From NCBI RefSeq assembly GCF_021155775.2, contig NC_060232.1:9927257-9991256 (forward strand): a stretch of DNA of 64,000 nucleotides. The letters run 5' to 3'. This DNA comes from Neodiprion pinetum (Eukaryota; Arthropoda; Insecta; Hymenoptera; Diprionidae). The position numbers and the translations under genes are program-made. The notes under the pieces are model-generated. The model made no database searches and was not told the origin of the DNA. It worked only from the letters and a program-made list of their open reading frames with translations. Of this stretch, positions 1 to 13,499 are shown piece after piece (within the stretch, counting starts at the first letter, position 1; each line of letters opens with the position of its first letter).

Positions 1-800
1 AATCCGAGCGGAAAGACTCGAGAGATCAGTATACTGCAGAAGCTGCAGTTCTGCTTCTGGGCTAGTGAGTTAGCTCGCTGCTCTGCTTGTAGAAAATTTG
101 CAAAACATGGATGAGAAAATTAAAATTAAATTAAATAATGCAACGTGAAAAAATTGAATCGTTTTACAAGCTGATATTTTTATTGCAATCATGGATTTTT
201 GCCCTAATTAAATTTGCGAAAATCAATTTCACTTGATACTTGAAACGTTTCAGACTTGAACCCGAATGATATTTCGATTCAATACAGATTTCTAGTTGCT
301 CGAAATACGTTTTTAACTAGACCAGCATTTTTTTTTCACCGTTATCATACTCGGGTAAAAATCTACAAGATATTCGACGTTCAAGTTTATGCTAATCAGC
401 TTGAATATACCCTTCCTAGAACTAAATGTAGTAGAAGTACAACGTCGCGTACGATAGTAACCGTCTGGTAACGGAGCAGGCAATACCCGTCGGTATATAA
501 TCTGTTTGCACTAGTTTATAAGTTACAAATTGTGGAACTTTTCCCCCTCATCTTTGCGAATCCTCTTTCTTCTACAGGTTTAATGAAATTGCTTAATCTA
601 GCAACGGTAGATTGGGAATGGGTTTCGCCACAACAACAATATATCGGAACTGATTCTCCTCCTCGTAGCGTCCGAACGAGACAGATATTATTTCCGGCTG
701 AATTATTTTGTAGCCCCCGCAATGCGACGAGTTTGGTATTTAGACGCGTATTCTTCCTTTCGTTGTGTTTTCTTTTTCCTTCTTTCTTTTTATCATCTCA

Positions 801-801
801 T

Positions 802-832
<31 letters not shown>

Positions 833-844
833 TTCTTCTTCTTC
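801..844 (+). repeat. (TTC)n microsatellite
   Basis: A run of TTC/CTT trinucleotides, pure over about 30 bases, then interrupted by a TAT before further TTC units. It continues the pyrimidine-rich strand seen from about 755 onward. Confidence 0.9.
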
Positions 845-2829
845 CTGTAAATTGGTTGCAAATTACGATTCCTCCAGATCCGGCGACCCGGCGACTGATT
901 AGTTTCCGTGTCGCAGCCATAGGGAGACCACCCTACGTCCCTTGTGCTCTGTGGTTTGATTGCTCGCCGTCAACGTAGAACCTGCTGGCTAGAAACCAGT
1001 CTTCGCAAAATGCGCAGAACTCTTCCGCTGTCTGGTCCTTGGATTGGCGAAAGTAATAGAGTTACGCTCGATGGCCGCCGTGACGCCCGAGATGAACAGA
1101 TTGGGACGTACGGGGGAGGAGGATATGAACGCTGTCAGTCGCTTCAGGGTGACTGCCAGGTGATTTATTGGCTTCGTTCGCATTACCAGCTGCTCAGTTA
1201 CCTCCTTCTTCGCCGTCTTATCGCAGCTACCAAAATTTTCGTCCTCTGTAATCAATGAATTGTTAATACGCAAGTATTTAGCCAAAGAGCTATGGCTTCG
1301 GGAAGTTTGAATTACCCAGATCCTTCGGTGCGCTTCGACCGCACCTTGCACCAGATTTCAAATCAACACCTCCTCTCACTCTTACAGTCTTGGACTTTCG
1401 CGATTCTCATTCCTTCTTTCATCTATTTCCGCACTGGGCATGGGAAATAAACTCTTCCGTACTCTTCTATTTCTTCCGTGACTCACTCAGACCCTCTAGA
1501 GCATTTCTCTTTCCTCTCTCGTTTCACCGTCCGGTTGACGGGAAGAGTCATCATACCTCATTTCTTATCTTCGAAGTTCCTCGTTGCAGCGCGACCAGTG
1601 TCAAACGTTATCGCGGGCAACTTTCGATATTGGGAGCAATCTCAGAAAATGATTTGTCTGCGCCAGCGGTGATCCTGAAAGCACCTGTTCTCTTCCACTT
1701 CTGGACGTGAAATTAGAAACGAGGTTCTACCGGTCTTGAGCTTGGCGTTGTGAATGTCGTGAAAACTGGGGCAAGATTTACAAGTATAGAGGCACGTAGG
1801 TTTCATTCGAGGTTTACTTAGGAATGTACTTGCCTGCTTTTAATCGACACTTTCTTTAACGTGGACGGGGCAGGTTTTGGTTTTCGTCCGACTAAAACTC
1901 GACGATCGACGTACTTACGTAGCTGCCACACGACGCCGGCAAGTTTCACTTTTCAATTACAGGACGTGAGTCTGAATCGCCGCTGTGTAGCGAGCGCCTA
2001 CAATTATTTCAAAGTGGGTAACTGGACCGGAGATCCGAGATTGTCCGTACAATCAGAGAAGCGTGCGTATTCCGCGGTTGGTCGTTAGCCATGGAACTCC
2101 AACAATTTTGTTCGCCTTTTTGTAGTACCGAGGAAGCCTGCTTCGAAGAGTCCCGTATATACCATTCATTAATTCTTTCCACTCCTACAACAAAAAGGTA
2201 TTCTCACGATTTTTTCATCGTTACCTTTTTTCAACACCACTCACTCAAGGCGGCTGTCGTACATTTGAATTGGTACGTTGTAACGATCGTTGTACAAAAA
2301 TTATTACCAGGGTAGTCAACTCTGACCTTCGAAATTAATTAACGCTTTTTCAGGGATAGCAAAAAAGTTACCTCTTCCATTTTACAGTTATTCATTACAC
2401 GGTGATTCGGTAAATTAATCGGAGTATTCATTGTTATAAATTAAAATAATGATACATCAGGTCCAAAAAGCGATATGTGTAGGTATATGATATACATACC
2501 CTCGTCAGGACTGTGATGATGGCGTGTGTAAAACTAGGCTGCCATATTATTCATGAGGTCATTTTTTGCCGTGGGGATATTGCGGCATACACATATTGTA
2601 TCACTGTAGTCGCAACAATTACCTTAAAAAAATAATAGGACAGTTTGTCTCAAACTAAAATTTAAGACCACTATTCTTACTCATACTTTTCTGTTATGAC
2701 GACTAACCGGTAATCCGCTTGACACAACGGTAGGCTTTACAAACTCCGCTGAAACTGAAAGCAATGCCGCTCACCTTTGAACCAGCAGCGATTCCAGTGA
2801 AACACGAAACTCAAATGGGTAAAACTCAC

Positions 2830-2886
2830 CGACACACTGTGCATGTTATTTTCTTGTGCCCGACAAGAGCGACATCTCAAACTGTT
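2830..2886 (-). other. Candidate 57-nt exon, minus strand
   Basis: Read on the - strand, a TTCTAAC branch-point-like motif and an AAATTTCAG acceptor end just before 2886. A TCG|GTGAGTT donor follows 2830. The enclosed 57 nt are open in only one frame, which is exactly 19 codons in phase 0 (NSLRCRSCRAQENNMHSVS). The product is not recognised and no partner exon was identified. Pairs of signals this good are expected by chance in a window this size, so this is only a hypothesis. Confidence 0.18.
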
Positions 2887-4354
2887 CTGAAATTTTGTTA
2901 GAATACTCTTATTTTTATACCTGATGACAATTAAGTCGAACGGGTATCGAGACCGCGTAAATGTACTTAACCATACTTCCATACCGATATTCACTACACT
3001 TGTTGCCGTCGATTTACGTCGTGAATAAGATTGATGCACCGCCAGATTACTGGACGTATTCTTTACCAACCCACAATAAGCTTAGCCTCCTACATACTCT
3101 CATCTGGGATGATGGATGCCCGAAAGGAGCTTCCTGACCGGGATACGAGAATAAGATAATAGGGAACGGTAGTCGAAAGATGTAGACCGGACACAGGTGG
3201 CACAATCCCATCAGGAACCCCGGAAAGTCGTTGTCAGATCCGCCGGGCTGGAGATGAGTCCGTACAGGAATCCACTGTCTTCTACTTTTTTCACTTCGCG
3301 TGAGTCTCATTTTTTTTTTGTTTCAAAGGACATAAAAATTCTGTCTCTCCGGCGTTTGGAAGGAATTTCATCGATAATGTCTTCTCACCCCGCTTGCGGG
3401 AATTAGCAAAACCTGCGAAAATAAAACCGTTCTCCACCACGATTATCGTTCGATTCTTTTTCACCATTTCCCAATTGCCGTGCTATTCACGTTCCAACGT
3501 ACATTATTATTATCAAGGATCTAAGGAACAAGTTCAAAACTCCAAACTTCTCGTGGTTCGAATCTTCTCGCTTTTGCCAAGTGAACTCCCATCATGACTC
3601 TTCCGCTAGTCTCTCGGCTTTCAATTGGTACGTATTATTGTCGTTGGAAGACTGCTCGGTTAACAAAATACTCGGTGGTCTCGGCTATGGCCGTGAAGGT
3701 GCCGAGGTTGTACCCTCTTCATCATCACGCACGAGTTCACCAAGCTGTTCTGCGCATCCGCCGTCTCCACGACGGCCAGGGATGAGTAAATTTAAGTCTT
3801 GAAAGGAAAAAACAAAAAAAAAAAAAAACCGTGCACAAATAAAATTAAGCTCCAATAGCCGTTCCCTCGCGTCTTAATCACCATGAATTTCCGTCATCTC
3901 TCAAACTCGGCTGACACTTAATTACCGCGTTTTTTCTCAACGGATATAAAATGAGCTTTGTGCTCGGTGTACTTTACTTGAGATGACAACCGCACGCATA
4001 TTCTTGTGAGGATTATAAACCGGCGAGGTAATTAATTTCCAAGACGAGACCGGCGAATTGAAAGACGACTGGGTTTATATCGACGCCCGTACAACGTCTC
4101 GCGTTGATTGCTTTCGTAACGTGAATAATTAACAGGACACGGGACAAAAGTTCACGTGTCAGGATTGTTTTATTTATTTTTTCTTTTGTTTTCTCTTTTT
4201 ATTTCAAATCAACTCTTTTTCCGTAACAACGACACTGCGCTGTCTAAATTCTCAATGAAAAAGGTCGTTATTTGTACGGTCGTATTGGTTGACGTTAGGT
4301 GCGGACATTTTTGGTAACGTTGGACCATAAGGATGTCTAGTGCAGGCGAGCTAG

Positions 4355-5082
4355 TTGGCCAAAAGTAATATCTCCCAACTGGCTGGACCGAAGGACATCA
4401 TATTATTGGGTATCGTTAAGCTCAACTCCCCCTCTCCCCCCTTCATCTTCACAACCACTGCTGGCCCCTCGGTGAACGTTGGCACAAGTTTTGTCCAACG
4501 TACTATAATTATATTCTTTACGACCTTTATCGTGCGAGTAAACTGCCTCCCTTGCCCAGTTAAAATCAATGACGCTGCAGGTACCGCGCGCCATATCCAC
4601 TATGTGCTCAGCTACTATTATTTGATAGCCCATAACGCATTGGACGCGTTAGCCAACCATCCTACGGCTCCGGACGAGGTGCATGCGCGTTTTCGTCATG
4701 GCGTAGAGGAACGACCGTGCAGAGATTCCGCCGGATTTCTGCTATTGTCTGGGTCTCGTTTGTAATCCAAGGTCCTGTACCGCCACGGGGGACAAACGGA
4801 TCCCCTAGTCAGGCGGATGCTGCGATCAGACTCAGCCGCAGGCAGCCCAATATCACCGTATTGCAATTTCGCCAGAACCATTCGGATATTGCCCAGGCTG
4901 CTTCCGTAAACTTTACGAGCGAACAATACTGCAGGGCTCACTTTTAGCTCGGCCTCGAATCGAGGAGGTCTGGGTTTTGGTCTGGCACTGCAGGCTATCT
5001 CCAAATCTTTTTGCTGGCGGTTCGGGGATTCGGAGTGAACGACCCGAAAGCTGCTAGTTTGAATGGAGAATTCATGTCGCAA
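4355..5082. other. GC-richer patch with overlapping open frames
   Basis: This block is visibly richer in G+C than its flanks. It carries a 136-codon open frame on + (4355-4765) and a 128-codon open frame on - (4696-5082). They overlap only slightly, show no domain I recognise, and have no convincing splice sites around them. It could be a regulatory element, a remnant of a coding exon or transposon, or chance. I call no gene. Confidence 0.3.
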
Positions 5083-8028
5083 GTTTCTACGTCGATATGC
5101 TAGAGCAATCCCGTTTTCTAACCCGTAATGTGAAAATCGTCAATTATGTTGGGTTGTCACACGAGGTGAAGGATACTTTTAGTTTCACGTGCGAGTGACT
5201 TACGATTTAATATAACCATTTGATTCGTAATGGAAACGTTTTTTCTGCCTCATTACTATGTTATCTGGCATGATTCGGAATGAATCTATTTAGAATATGT
5301 AGAATTGATATTATTCCGTTGGCGCTTTCGGTTCGCTCATGCGAATTGAATCGCTGTGCGTAAAATGAAATTCAGATTTTAACTAACAGATATTAACAAG
5401 AATATTTGATGCAAACCTGATACCGTTAGCAAATGTCAACTGCATGTAATTGAAAAGTAATTACGTTTGAATCGATGTTGTATTTGAAAAAAGTCAAGCC
5501 AATATTACACAAATATTTGCCATTCGTGCGAGATTGACAGTTTTAAAGTCTTTTTACTAAAATTTGTACTAACTTTATTCTGCAGTGACATAAAAATGAT
5601 TGAATTTTCGAGTTTTCACTCAGTTTTACAATATATTTCAATTTTATTTCACTTGTTTGCGGTAGCTTGATATACTTTTGTGACGCACTTCACGTGCTAT
5701 TATAGCAGAATAGAAAAACATGACTGTTCTGAGATATTTCATTTTTCCGCTTTTCTCATATTTTCAATAATCCTAGATCAGTCCGTCGAATACCAAGCAC
5801 GACGTTAGATCAAAAACACTCCAAGATCGCTAAGACGTGTTTTCCGTAGTAGATTTTAGACTTTGCTAGCTGTAATATCAATTTCAGGATCAATAATTCA
5901 CGAAGTCATTACCGGGAAATATCATTTGGTCCGAGGATGGGAAGTGAACGGCGTTTTAATTTCCTCGTCCTTGAATTATTTAGCCTCGTATATCCAGCTT
6001 CTTTCCTTTTCCCCGCTTTGCTCCTCTCTCGTTCCTCTTCCTCTACCTTTCTCTTCTTCATACTTTATACCTATACTTCGTTCTCGCCTGCTTGCTCTCT
6101 TATTCTCCCGTCGTCGTAGCTCCGTGCTCTTCGGATTAAGTGCCGTGAAAAGAGCGATTCCGTTGAAAGACCCCGTTGAAAGCGATTACCTCAGACTCTC
6201 GCGAAGAACTTCTATATCCAGCTCTTGTATATTTTTATAAAACTTGAAACGTTTCTCAACATTTATTGGCGAAATGCACCAAGCTGTAAGGTACAATTAT
6301 TGCGACGAATATAAATACGTATTGAAAACCCGTATTTTGAATCACTTTTAGTAATTTGGAAACAGGACATGTCGAACCTTTTTCGGAAAATTGATTACGC
6401 GCAAAAGGATATCAGGTTAAAAAGGGGTGCGAGACGTCTGAAAAATTTCTCGTACAGTTTGGACGAAAAAACTATTATACTCGTTGAAGAGGACTCTTTG
6501 TAAAATTTGGCAAGCCGTCCCTTGCAGGAATTTAATTTTGGTGCTGCCCAAACGCTACTCGATTTCTCCTATTTCTAGCCGGCTAATTCGCAGGATAACT
6601 GCCAAGTTCTGCAGACTAGGAGTGTAATGCAAACTTCCGAAACCCTTGAACTGGGAAATTGAGCGTGGAAACTGGTCACATTTTAGTCAAGTATTTCTAG
6701 AGCTTGTTTCTAGTACACGATATATTTGGTAAGTATGTTATGCGATATGAACGTTTCATCAGACATGGATTTTTCAAAAATTTCGTATCCCAGGTCAAAC
6801 TTAATGCCGCCGCAAATTTCCGTTTGATTTTTTTTTATCTTTTTGAGAATTCAAATACTCAAACGAGTAACGTACATTGTGTTTTTTGGGATTTCGAAAC
6901 CAGCTTATTTCGCAGAATATCCCTTTGGGAAATTTCTCGGGATAATTATTATAGAATGAATAGAGTCAATTCGATCACATATTGTTTTTGCTATAAATTT
7001 TTTTCAATATTTTTTCATTCAAATCGCCAATGTTGAGAGGACAACTTTTAGAACAGCACAACTCGATAAACTTTCTGAATCCTCATTAATCGAATTATGA
7101 ATTCTTATACAAACGTCACAACTCTTACAAACGTTCTGTAATTTTTTTCTCAATGTCTTACCGAGAAGCAAGACATATTGCCGTCACTTGTCACATCAAT
7201 TTGATATAGACTACCAAGTAAAAAGAAATCCGAGTGGCTAAATTTTATTCCATTGAAAATGTATAAAAGCTTCTTCAATCTGAATATAATGGATCATGAT
7301 ATTTCAAAACATTACTTAGAATCAGTATTTCATTTGTTTTAAGTGCATACATCTTTTGACTCATTAATGGTAAAAAAAATTTTTTTTCATCGCAAAATCC
7401 GCGATTCGCAGTTGAAGCTACAGAATCGTAAGTTTAACAAAGACTTTACGCTTGGATTTGGGTCACGAGGCCGTTGTCTAGGCTCGTATTTACATCCTCG
7501 ATTTATTTTTATCTCAGTAATGGCCGCTCCGAACGTAATGGGTACGAAATCGAAAAGAGGGTACCTGGGTAGTCATCATCAGTAAGCGGATTTCACCCAG
7601 TTCGAGGACACTGGCTGACTTCTGATTTCGGATCAGGCATATTTCTACAGGAGATAAACAGCCTCTCTCGTTCCTGGTCTCCATAGAATGATCCGCTATT
7701 TTCGTTCGCCACGCGATATAATTGTCGGCTGTTAGTTACCAGCCAATATCCTCTAAACGTAGACGTAGTCACATACGACCGCTTCTTATTGGGCTAAAGT
7801 CTTTGGCGGTCGGCCATCAAATTGCCATCTGAGAAGTAATCTTGGTGGAGAAGATGACCGACGAAATATGGTACGAGTTTCAAAGCCGCTTATCAGCCGG
7901 AAATCTGAACGGAATTCATACATTGAATGAGAAACTAACGTCGAGGAAAGTTGGGATTGCTTGAGTTTACCAGAATCAGAGTTTAATTTACCGAATGCTA
8001 GAGATTTTAGAAACTTCGTGCTGTTTGA

Positions 8029-8066
8029 TTAACCGTCACACTACACACCGGGGTCAAAATGACCCC
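8029..8066. repeat. TTAA-adjacent palindrome, possible piggyBac-type end
   Basis: TTAA at 8029-8032 is followed by a short spacer and then GGGGTCA-AAA-TGACCCC (8050-8066), a perfect 7-bp inverted repeat around three A's. A GGGGTCA/TGACCCC palindrome close behind a TTAA is, as I remember it, an arrangement seen at ends of piggyBac-like insect elements. No matching right end was found within a few hundred bases, so this would be a solo or truncated end. Confidence 0.35.
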
Positions 8067-8579
8067 ACGGCATTTTCACCGCAAATTCTATACGAAAAAT
8101 AGTTAAAATAATCTGGTTTGATCCAAGATCAATAATGAAATATTTTAAAAAGTTTTGATTTATTCTTTTTCGACAAATACCTTTTGTTCATCGCGCAGTA
8201 TTACCATTTTTTTTTTTCTCAAATGTCTGCTTGCGAGTTATTCAGTCGATTTTCAGTTCAAAATTTCTTTATTAAGGCCAGGAGAGAAATCAATGCGATT
8301 CAAGCACAACGTATCCGGGAAGTTATCGTCTCGGGAGCATTAGGGCAACCTTGTTGTGAAATCTCAAGATACGCTCCGTGAACGCGTGCAGTAACCGATG
8401 CCTGGGGCTGAAAAGCTCTGCCAGACGAATACAGGAGAGAAATGCTTATTGCCGCTTTGTCCCGGAAGTCTGGAAGTCCTGTCAGTGCGAAGTTTGTTCG
8501 AGTGAAAACGAACCCCTATTTAATTACGATTACTTACTCTGCAGCTGTAAACTCGTTATCCCTATAAGCGGATACTTAC

Positions 8580-8706
8580 CTGTACGTTGGGGTTTAGTCT
8601 AACAAGTTTCGACGATGCAACCAGTGCTTCGAAACTTGGGGCCAAAGCAAGGTTTAAACCTAATATAACGTCGCATAATCCTGCGGTGGAACGAAGCATG
8701 ATCATC
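8580..8706 (-). other. Candidate 127-nt exon, minus strand
   Basis: On the - strand a pyrimidine-rich tract ending in CCAACAG lies directly before 8706. A near-consensus donor, TACAG|GTAAGTAT, follows 8580. The 127 nt between are open in a frame that uses 8706 as the third base of a split codon and ends in phase 0. The 42 codons include MIMLRSTAGLCDVILGLN and end LVRLNPNVQ. The donor is the strongest - strand one noticed in this part of the window. It could be a coding exon of an unseen gene, a non-coding RNA exon, or chance. The product is not recognised. Confidence 0.25.
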
Positions 8707-11700
8707 CTGTTGGAGTAAACAATAAATTTTGAGCTCGCGTGCTTTTTGCGAGGTTGGAAACGGTGGCTGACGATAATTATTCCAATTGCCTGGATCAGCG
8801 AAAAAACGAGAATGCAACGAGCCTGTTTCACGTGCTCGGGTGAATTTTCAACAGTTGTAAAATTCAGGCGACGAGATACCTACGTGGGATAAATTGAGCG
8901 AAAAAACAAGGGGACAAAAATGAAATAATCAATGTTAACTTCTTAGAGATTTGATTATTTTAATTATTCTCGTTCAATTTCTGTAGAAATACACGTCGCG
9001 ATTGAACTGCACTTAGAGCTGAACCTGTTTTGTTTAACGATAAAAAAAAAAATTCTCTCTACCCTGCAGTATTTTATTTTACTATTCATTGAACAAGCCT
9101 GCGCATAAAAAAAGCTTTCATCTCGAACTCGTATGAAACAACAAAAGAATGCACAAATCATCTCAGATTTGACATATTACTTGCTGTGTAGCTTAAAGCA
9201 AATTAATTTTATCTGATTGAGAGGTGATTTTCTGTCGTTTTACCATCATGGCACCGGTATAACTTGTTACAATATCATGCCTTTCACTGGCTGTCTTTAG
9301 AAGTTCCGCGTAAATGCGTTCAATGCTCTGCAGATTTTTTTTATGGCCTCAAAAATCAGACTCAAGTTTATCCGGCTCGTAAAAACTCTCTGTATATAAA
9401 GGTTTTGCGAAAATTTGTTTGTTGTTAGTACTCTACGTAAATATTATGAGCTTAGAAAAATTCTTTGACTATTTTTGGCTATCCGTTATTACGATATGCA
9501 TCACAAACAATCACAGTATCATTTCCATATCGATTTTATCACACGGGGTGTGAATCCATTCGTAAAGTTAGCTTACACGAGTATTTCTTGCTTCACTTAG
9601 TTACACAAGTTATACAAAATGTCCTAAAGCGTGACGCGGTGGAAGGTTTTGCGACGGAAGTTCACGTGGCACAATATCATCGCGAATATTTAAACGCAGT
9701 GAAATAGCGTAAATAATGTTTTCGTATATTCAATCAACATTATTTCTGAACAGAGAAAACATCTGGTGAACTTTTGGAATGTATGTAGTCAAAAGAACGA
9801 TTCGCTTCAAGATAATCGTTCAGCTAAATCTGACAAATTGCCTTCAACCCAACAAATACGAATCATAATTATCACAACCATCGACATTGTGAAGCGAATG
9901 ACGACTCATTGTCAGAAGGCAAGAAAACACTCGATTCGTCACGTTTAGTTTCTTCAAAAGTACACAAGTTGTCCAGACAAATATATTCTGAGTCCGTGTA
10001 TGATTACAGATATTCCGAAAAGGTTGTCAACCCCTATTTCCCCTCGTCCCTCAAGCTCAATTGTTCGGTAATTCTGGTCATCGGGTTCTGAATAGCAATT
10101 CCACGTTTCAGGTCTGTTGCCTCAGCAAATTTATGACTATCTTTATTCACTTTTCAATTCGCGACAGTCTACCTTGTCGGACAATGTGTACTCAGGATTC
10201 GACACGCATAACAATACTCGAGTGCACTCCGTGTGTCGGTTGAGTCTAATTGCGCAAGTCGTTGAAGATCGAAGAGTGGTTAGGTATGTAACGTGGATTG
10301 GAGTAAACTTTCTCAATTTATATGAACCACGTCACTACTTGGCGGACCTACACCGAGAAAAATTTCATTTGTTACAGTAACTAGAAGAATTCAGTAAAAC
10401 AGGTATCGTTAATAAAACTGCTTGAATATTGTTGGGATTACGAAAAACGAGGTACGCGTAACCATTTTGCGCTATTGTCGATCCTTTTTTGGTGATTGCA
10501 ACGTAAAATCAATTTGTGAGGTTTACTCTACTTTTTTAGTTAAATTAAGGCTTTAACGTCAATTTATTGTTGCACAAGCATTAAATTTTCGCAACTGTTA
10601 CAAGAAAATATAGCAACAGTGATCGTAATGAGAAGGAATAGTAACGGATACTAGACTTTCCGGTAACAGCTAGAAAACTAATTTTCATTTTGTACTGAGA
10701 ACTGTATTTTTCGATTTTGGTAAAAAACGAAAATAGTTAAAGACTGAGCGGTAACCGCAACCAAAACTTTTTCTCAGTCTACACACAAATACGTTGGATC
10801 AGTTATAACCATGTAATTTGCGTTCAGTCGTGAAAAAAAGGAACAATTCACGGTTCATTTATTCACTGCAATTATCGTATAGTTCAGCATCAGAACTTTC
10901 GGAATTGTAGCTCCGGTTTTATAAAGGTCAGGGTCAAAATCCTACGAAACTTCTTCGAAATGAAGTTTATTATGCGGAACCTCGCGTTGCTTTTGAAAAG
11001 AGTCTTTCGTCAGACTTTTTTTTTTTTTTTACTCCGGAGGAATGATTAATTTATTATTTACTTTTCATTGATGTTCCTTTCAGTTATTACGGAACTCGCG
11101 TGGGTCTCGAGGAAATTTGTTTATTTCTTAAGCACCGATGTCGTAGTGAAGTCACGTGCTTATTCTAGTCTGTCGCGTGACGCTGAACGAATGAGTCGGT
11201 GCGAGCTGACCTTAAACGATCAATTACCGAGTGTCGGTGAACTTGGTCTCCTAGTTCTGAAAAAGGAAACTTGCTCATGTTATGTTGTGCAAATTTTTTT
11301 TCACTCACCAGACATTCGGGGAGTGGGCGCGACTTTCAAACATCTGCGTACCTACCCTTGACCTTGCCGAATCAAAGTCCATGTGCTAGTGACGATACCG
11401 TTTCGATCGTGGGACGTTGAAAGCTTCCCCGGAACGATCAGCGTCGCGAACAAAAACCGACGATGGAAGAGAATGGAGAAAGAAAAACGAGAAATATGTG
11501 AAATTGATCTAGAAATCGTACATGTATAATGGCGTCACGTCTAAATATCACAAGCAAATGATAACATTATAAATTTCAACACATATTTCAATATTATACA
11601 TTTATATAAACAATAATCACTACCAACGCTTTTCATACTTCATCTGCTCCGCCATTCGTATCTAACAATTAAGGATTAGTAATCAATTGCATAGCTCGGA

Positions 11701-13439
11701 TCGGTTCTCAGGAGTTTCCCCGCATTCGCAGTTCCTCTTCTTCACTCGTCGCGCGTCGCACGGAAAAGCATTGCGATTTTTTGTCTTGGCTTATCCGCTC
11801 TGCAATTTCTGTAATTTATATAGCCTGTAAAATTAAACGGATCTGAAACCGGCAACGCGGTTTTCTTTCGTAATAATAGCATAATAATAGCCATTTGTTT
11901 GATCTGAGAAAAATAAGACACCACGTATGCAGGGTTGCATGCAACAACTATACACATTTCGTGATTGAATTATTGTACAGGTACCTCCGTTTGGTCAACT
12001 AGGTTTTTTACTGGGAAGAATATCGTATGTACTAGAAATTATTAAAGATAGAGGATTACAAAGTCGAGAGGAGAACGAATTTCGATTATCATGTGCCTGC
12101 CACATTTTCAACATCTGACTTGAAATCAAAATGATACGATACGACATGGATTACGATTACAGCGCCTTTTCAATTCATGCGTTCGTTTCGTCCGCGGTCT
12201 GGCAAACAGGGAGCGTGACACGTCTTGTCGTCGAGGACTTGGCTGGCTTTCTGTTTGGGATCGCAGGCTTTATCTTCTGGGTACTTTGCTTTTCATAATT
12301 TTTCGATCTGGGGGTCCAGGTTACCTCGAAAGCTTTTTTACGGATCGTGGACCTGCAGTTCGTGACATGACCAGGCTCCGTGTGAGCAATTTTGTCACTC
12401 CCCGGTTTGCAATTGAATCGTATCGACGATCGTTCACGGTTGAAGAGTTGCGTTTATGTGAATCCCTTCCAACCGAATTGAGGGAGTCCAATTCTTTGGA
12501 GGGCTAAAAATAGGATCTTTTTAATCACCTGTTAGCCGCTGAGAATGCGCGACGGGTTTGACCTTGCTTTTCATTTTTGTCCAATGTATGTTCTAATTAT
12601 TTACGACTTTACTTTGAATTTTTAGTCGCGTAGTTATTTTTATTTAATTTTATTTTTAGTTTTATCTTATGCAAAATGACCCAAGTCTCTATACTTTTAC
12701 CTTGCTTTCCTTTGCTTCTCTGTGCTTGTGTTTATTTCTTCCCTGTTTCTCTTGCTTTAAATGTTGTTAGTTTGTTTTAGATTGGTTTAAGGTTTCCAAG
12801 ACTATCACGGATATCAATCAGTAAATACTGAAAGTGATACCGATGTTGATACTACTGGCGATCAGCCGAAAAGAAAGCAGCTGTTAAGCAGTGACTTTTT
12901 GCATTGTTAGTCACTTTTTTTAACGGAGTAACATTTTATCACATTTTTTTTCACATTGAAATCACGTCCTCTGTTGTAATTGAATTTCGTGCGTAAAAAA
13001 TCTGGTTGCTCAATTTTTTTCCCACGCGGTGTCGACTAAACAAGATTTTGTTTGTCAAGTATTACAGTATTTTTAGTGACAAAATCAGCTTCAGATTGAC
13101 ATCGAAAAATAAACTGTGATCAGATTGTTCATTTGTTCTGCATCATAATCGTTCGCTTAAAAGAACAATAAATTCATAAATCAGAGTTATTACTCAATTT
13201 TTATTCATTTACCAAATATCGCGTTGGTACAGCGTTAAATTTTTGTAATAGGAAAACAGACGTGAAAAACATGGAAAACCCGTACATAGCGACATAATTG
13301 AAACATGGCTAATTCTGACGAGATGAATGAACCCTGGTCGTTTAACTACTGTGCAACAATGAATTCCGACCTGTCACTTTTGAGTCACATTTCTCAGTTT
13401 TTTGAAAGCTTTAAGCTCCGAATAAATTCCCTCTTTCAG

Positions 13440-13497
13440 CTCTGACGTCTGTGTCAGCATGGTGGGTACATCTGTATGCAGGGCAAGGATCGAGCGG
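13440..13497 (+). other. Candidate 58-nt exon, plus strand
   Basis: A CCCTCTTTCAG acceptor ends at 13439 and a GCGG|GTACGT donor follows 13497. After one leading base the segment reads 19 open codons (SDVCVSMVGTSVCRARIER). It opens a locally GC-rich block that runs to about 14000. No partner exon or known protein was identified. An alternative donor (GTGG|GTACAT) lies inside it. Confidence 0.17.
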
Positions 13498-13499
13498 GT

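Larger units (their letters stand above)
1..4350. other. Non-coding stretch, window start
   Basis: No convincing long coding frame is visible on either strand. The stretch holds a (TTC)n microsatellite near 801-844, an A-run at 3814-3828 and acceptor-like sites ending at 577 and 1962 on the + strand. It also holds one splice-flanked open segment on the - strand (2830-2886), listed separately. Short open frames of 60-150 codons here overlap on both strands, have no recognisable motifs and look like chance frames. Confidence 0.6.
5090..13430. other. Non-coding AT-rich stretch
   Basis: No supported gene on either strand apart from the splice-flanked - strand segment at 8580-8706. It contains a palindrome beside a TTAA site (8029-8066) and isolated TATA-like motifs (7262, 9394) that have no ORF or initiator behind them. 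A strong acceptor-like site (polypyrimidine then CAG) ends at 11083 on +, with no good donor found downstream. Confidence 0.6.

Noticed and set aside
3555..3564. GGTTCGAATC, a tRNA B-box-like motif
   Set aside because: No matching A-box or cloverleaf arms in the 80 bases upstream.
3814..3828. A-runs (also 35739-35755, 36468-36482) as retroposon tails
   Set aside because: No repeated body sequence or target duplication could be seen next to them; simple mononucleotide runs are the plainer reading.
4696..5082. 128-codon minus-strand frame that looked coding-like
   Set aside because: No recognisable domain, no splice sites and no supporting context; kept only as part of a GC-rich patch.
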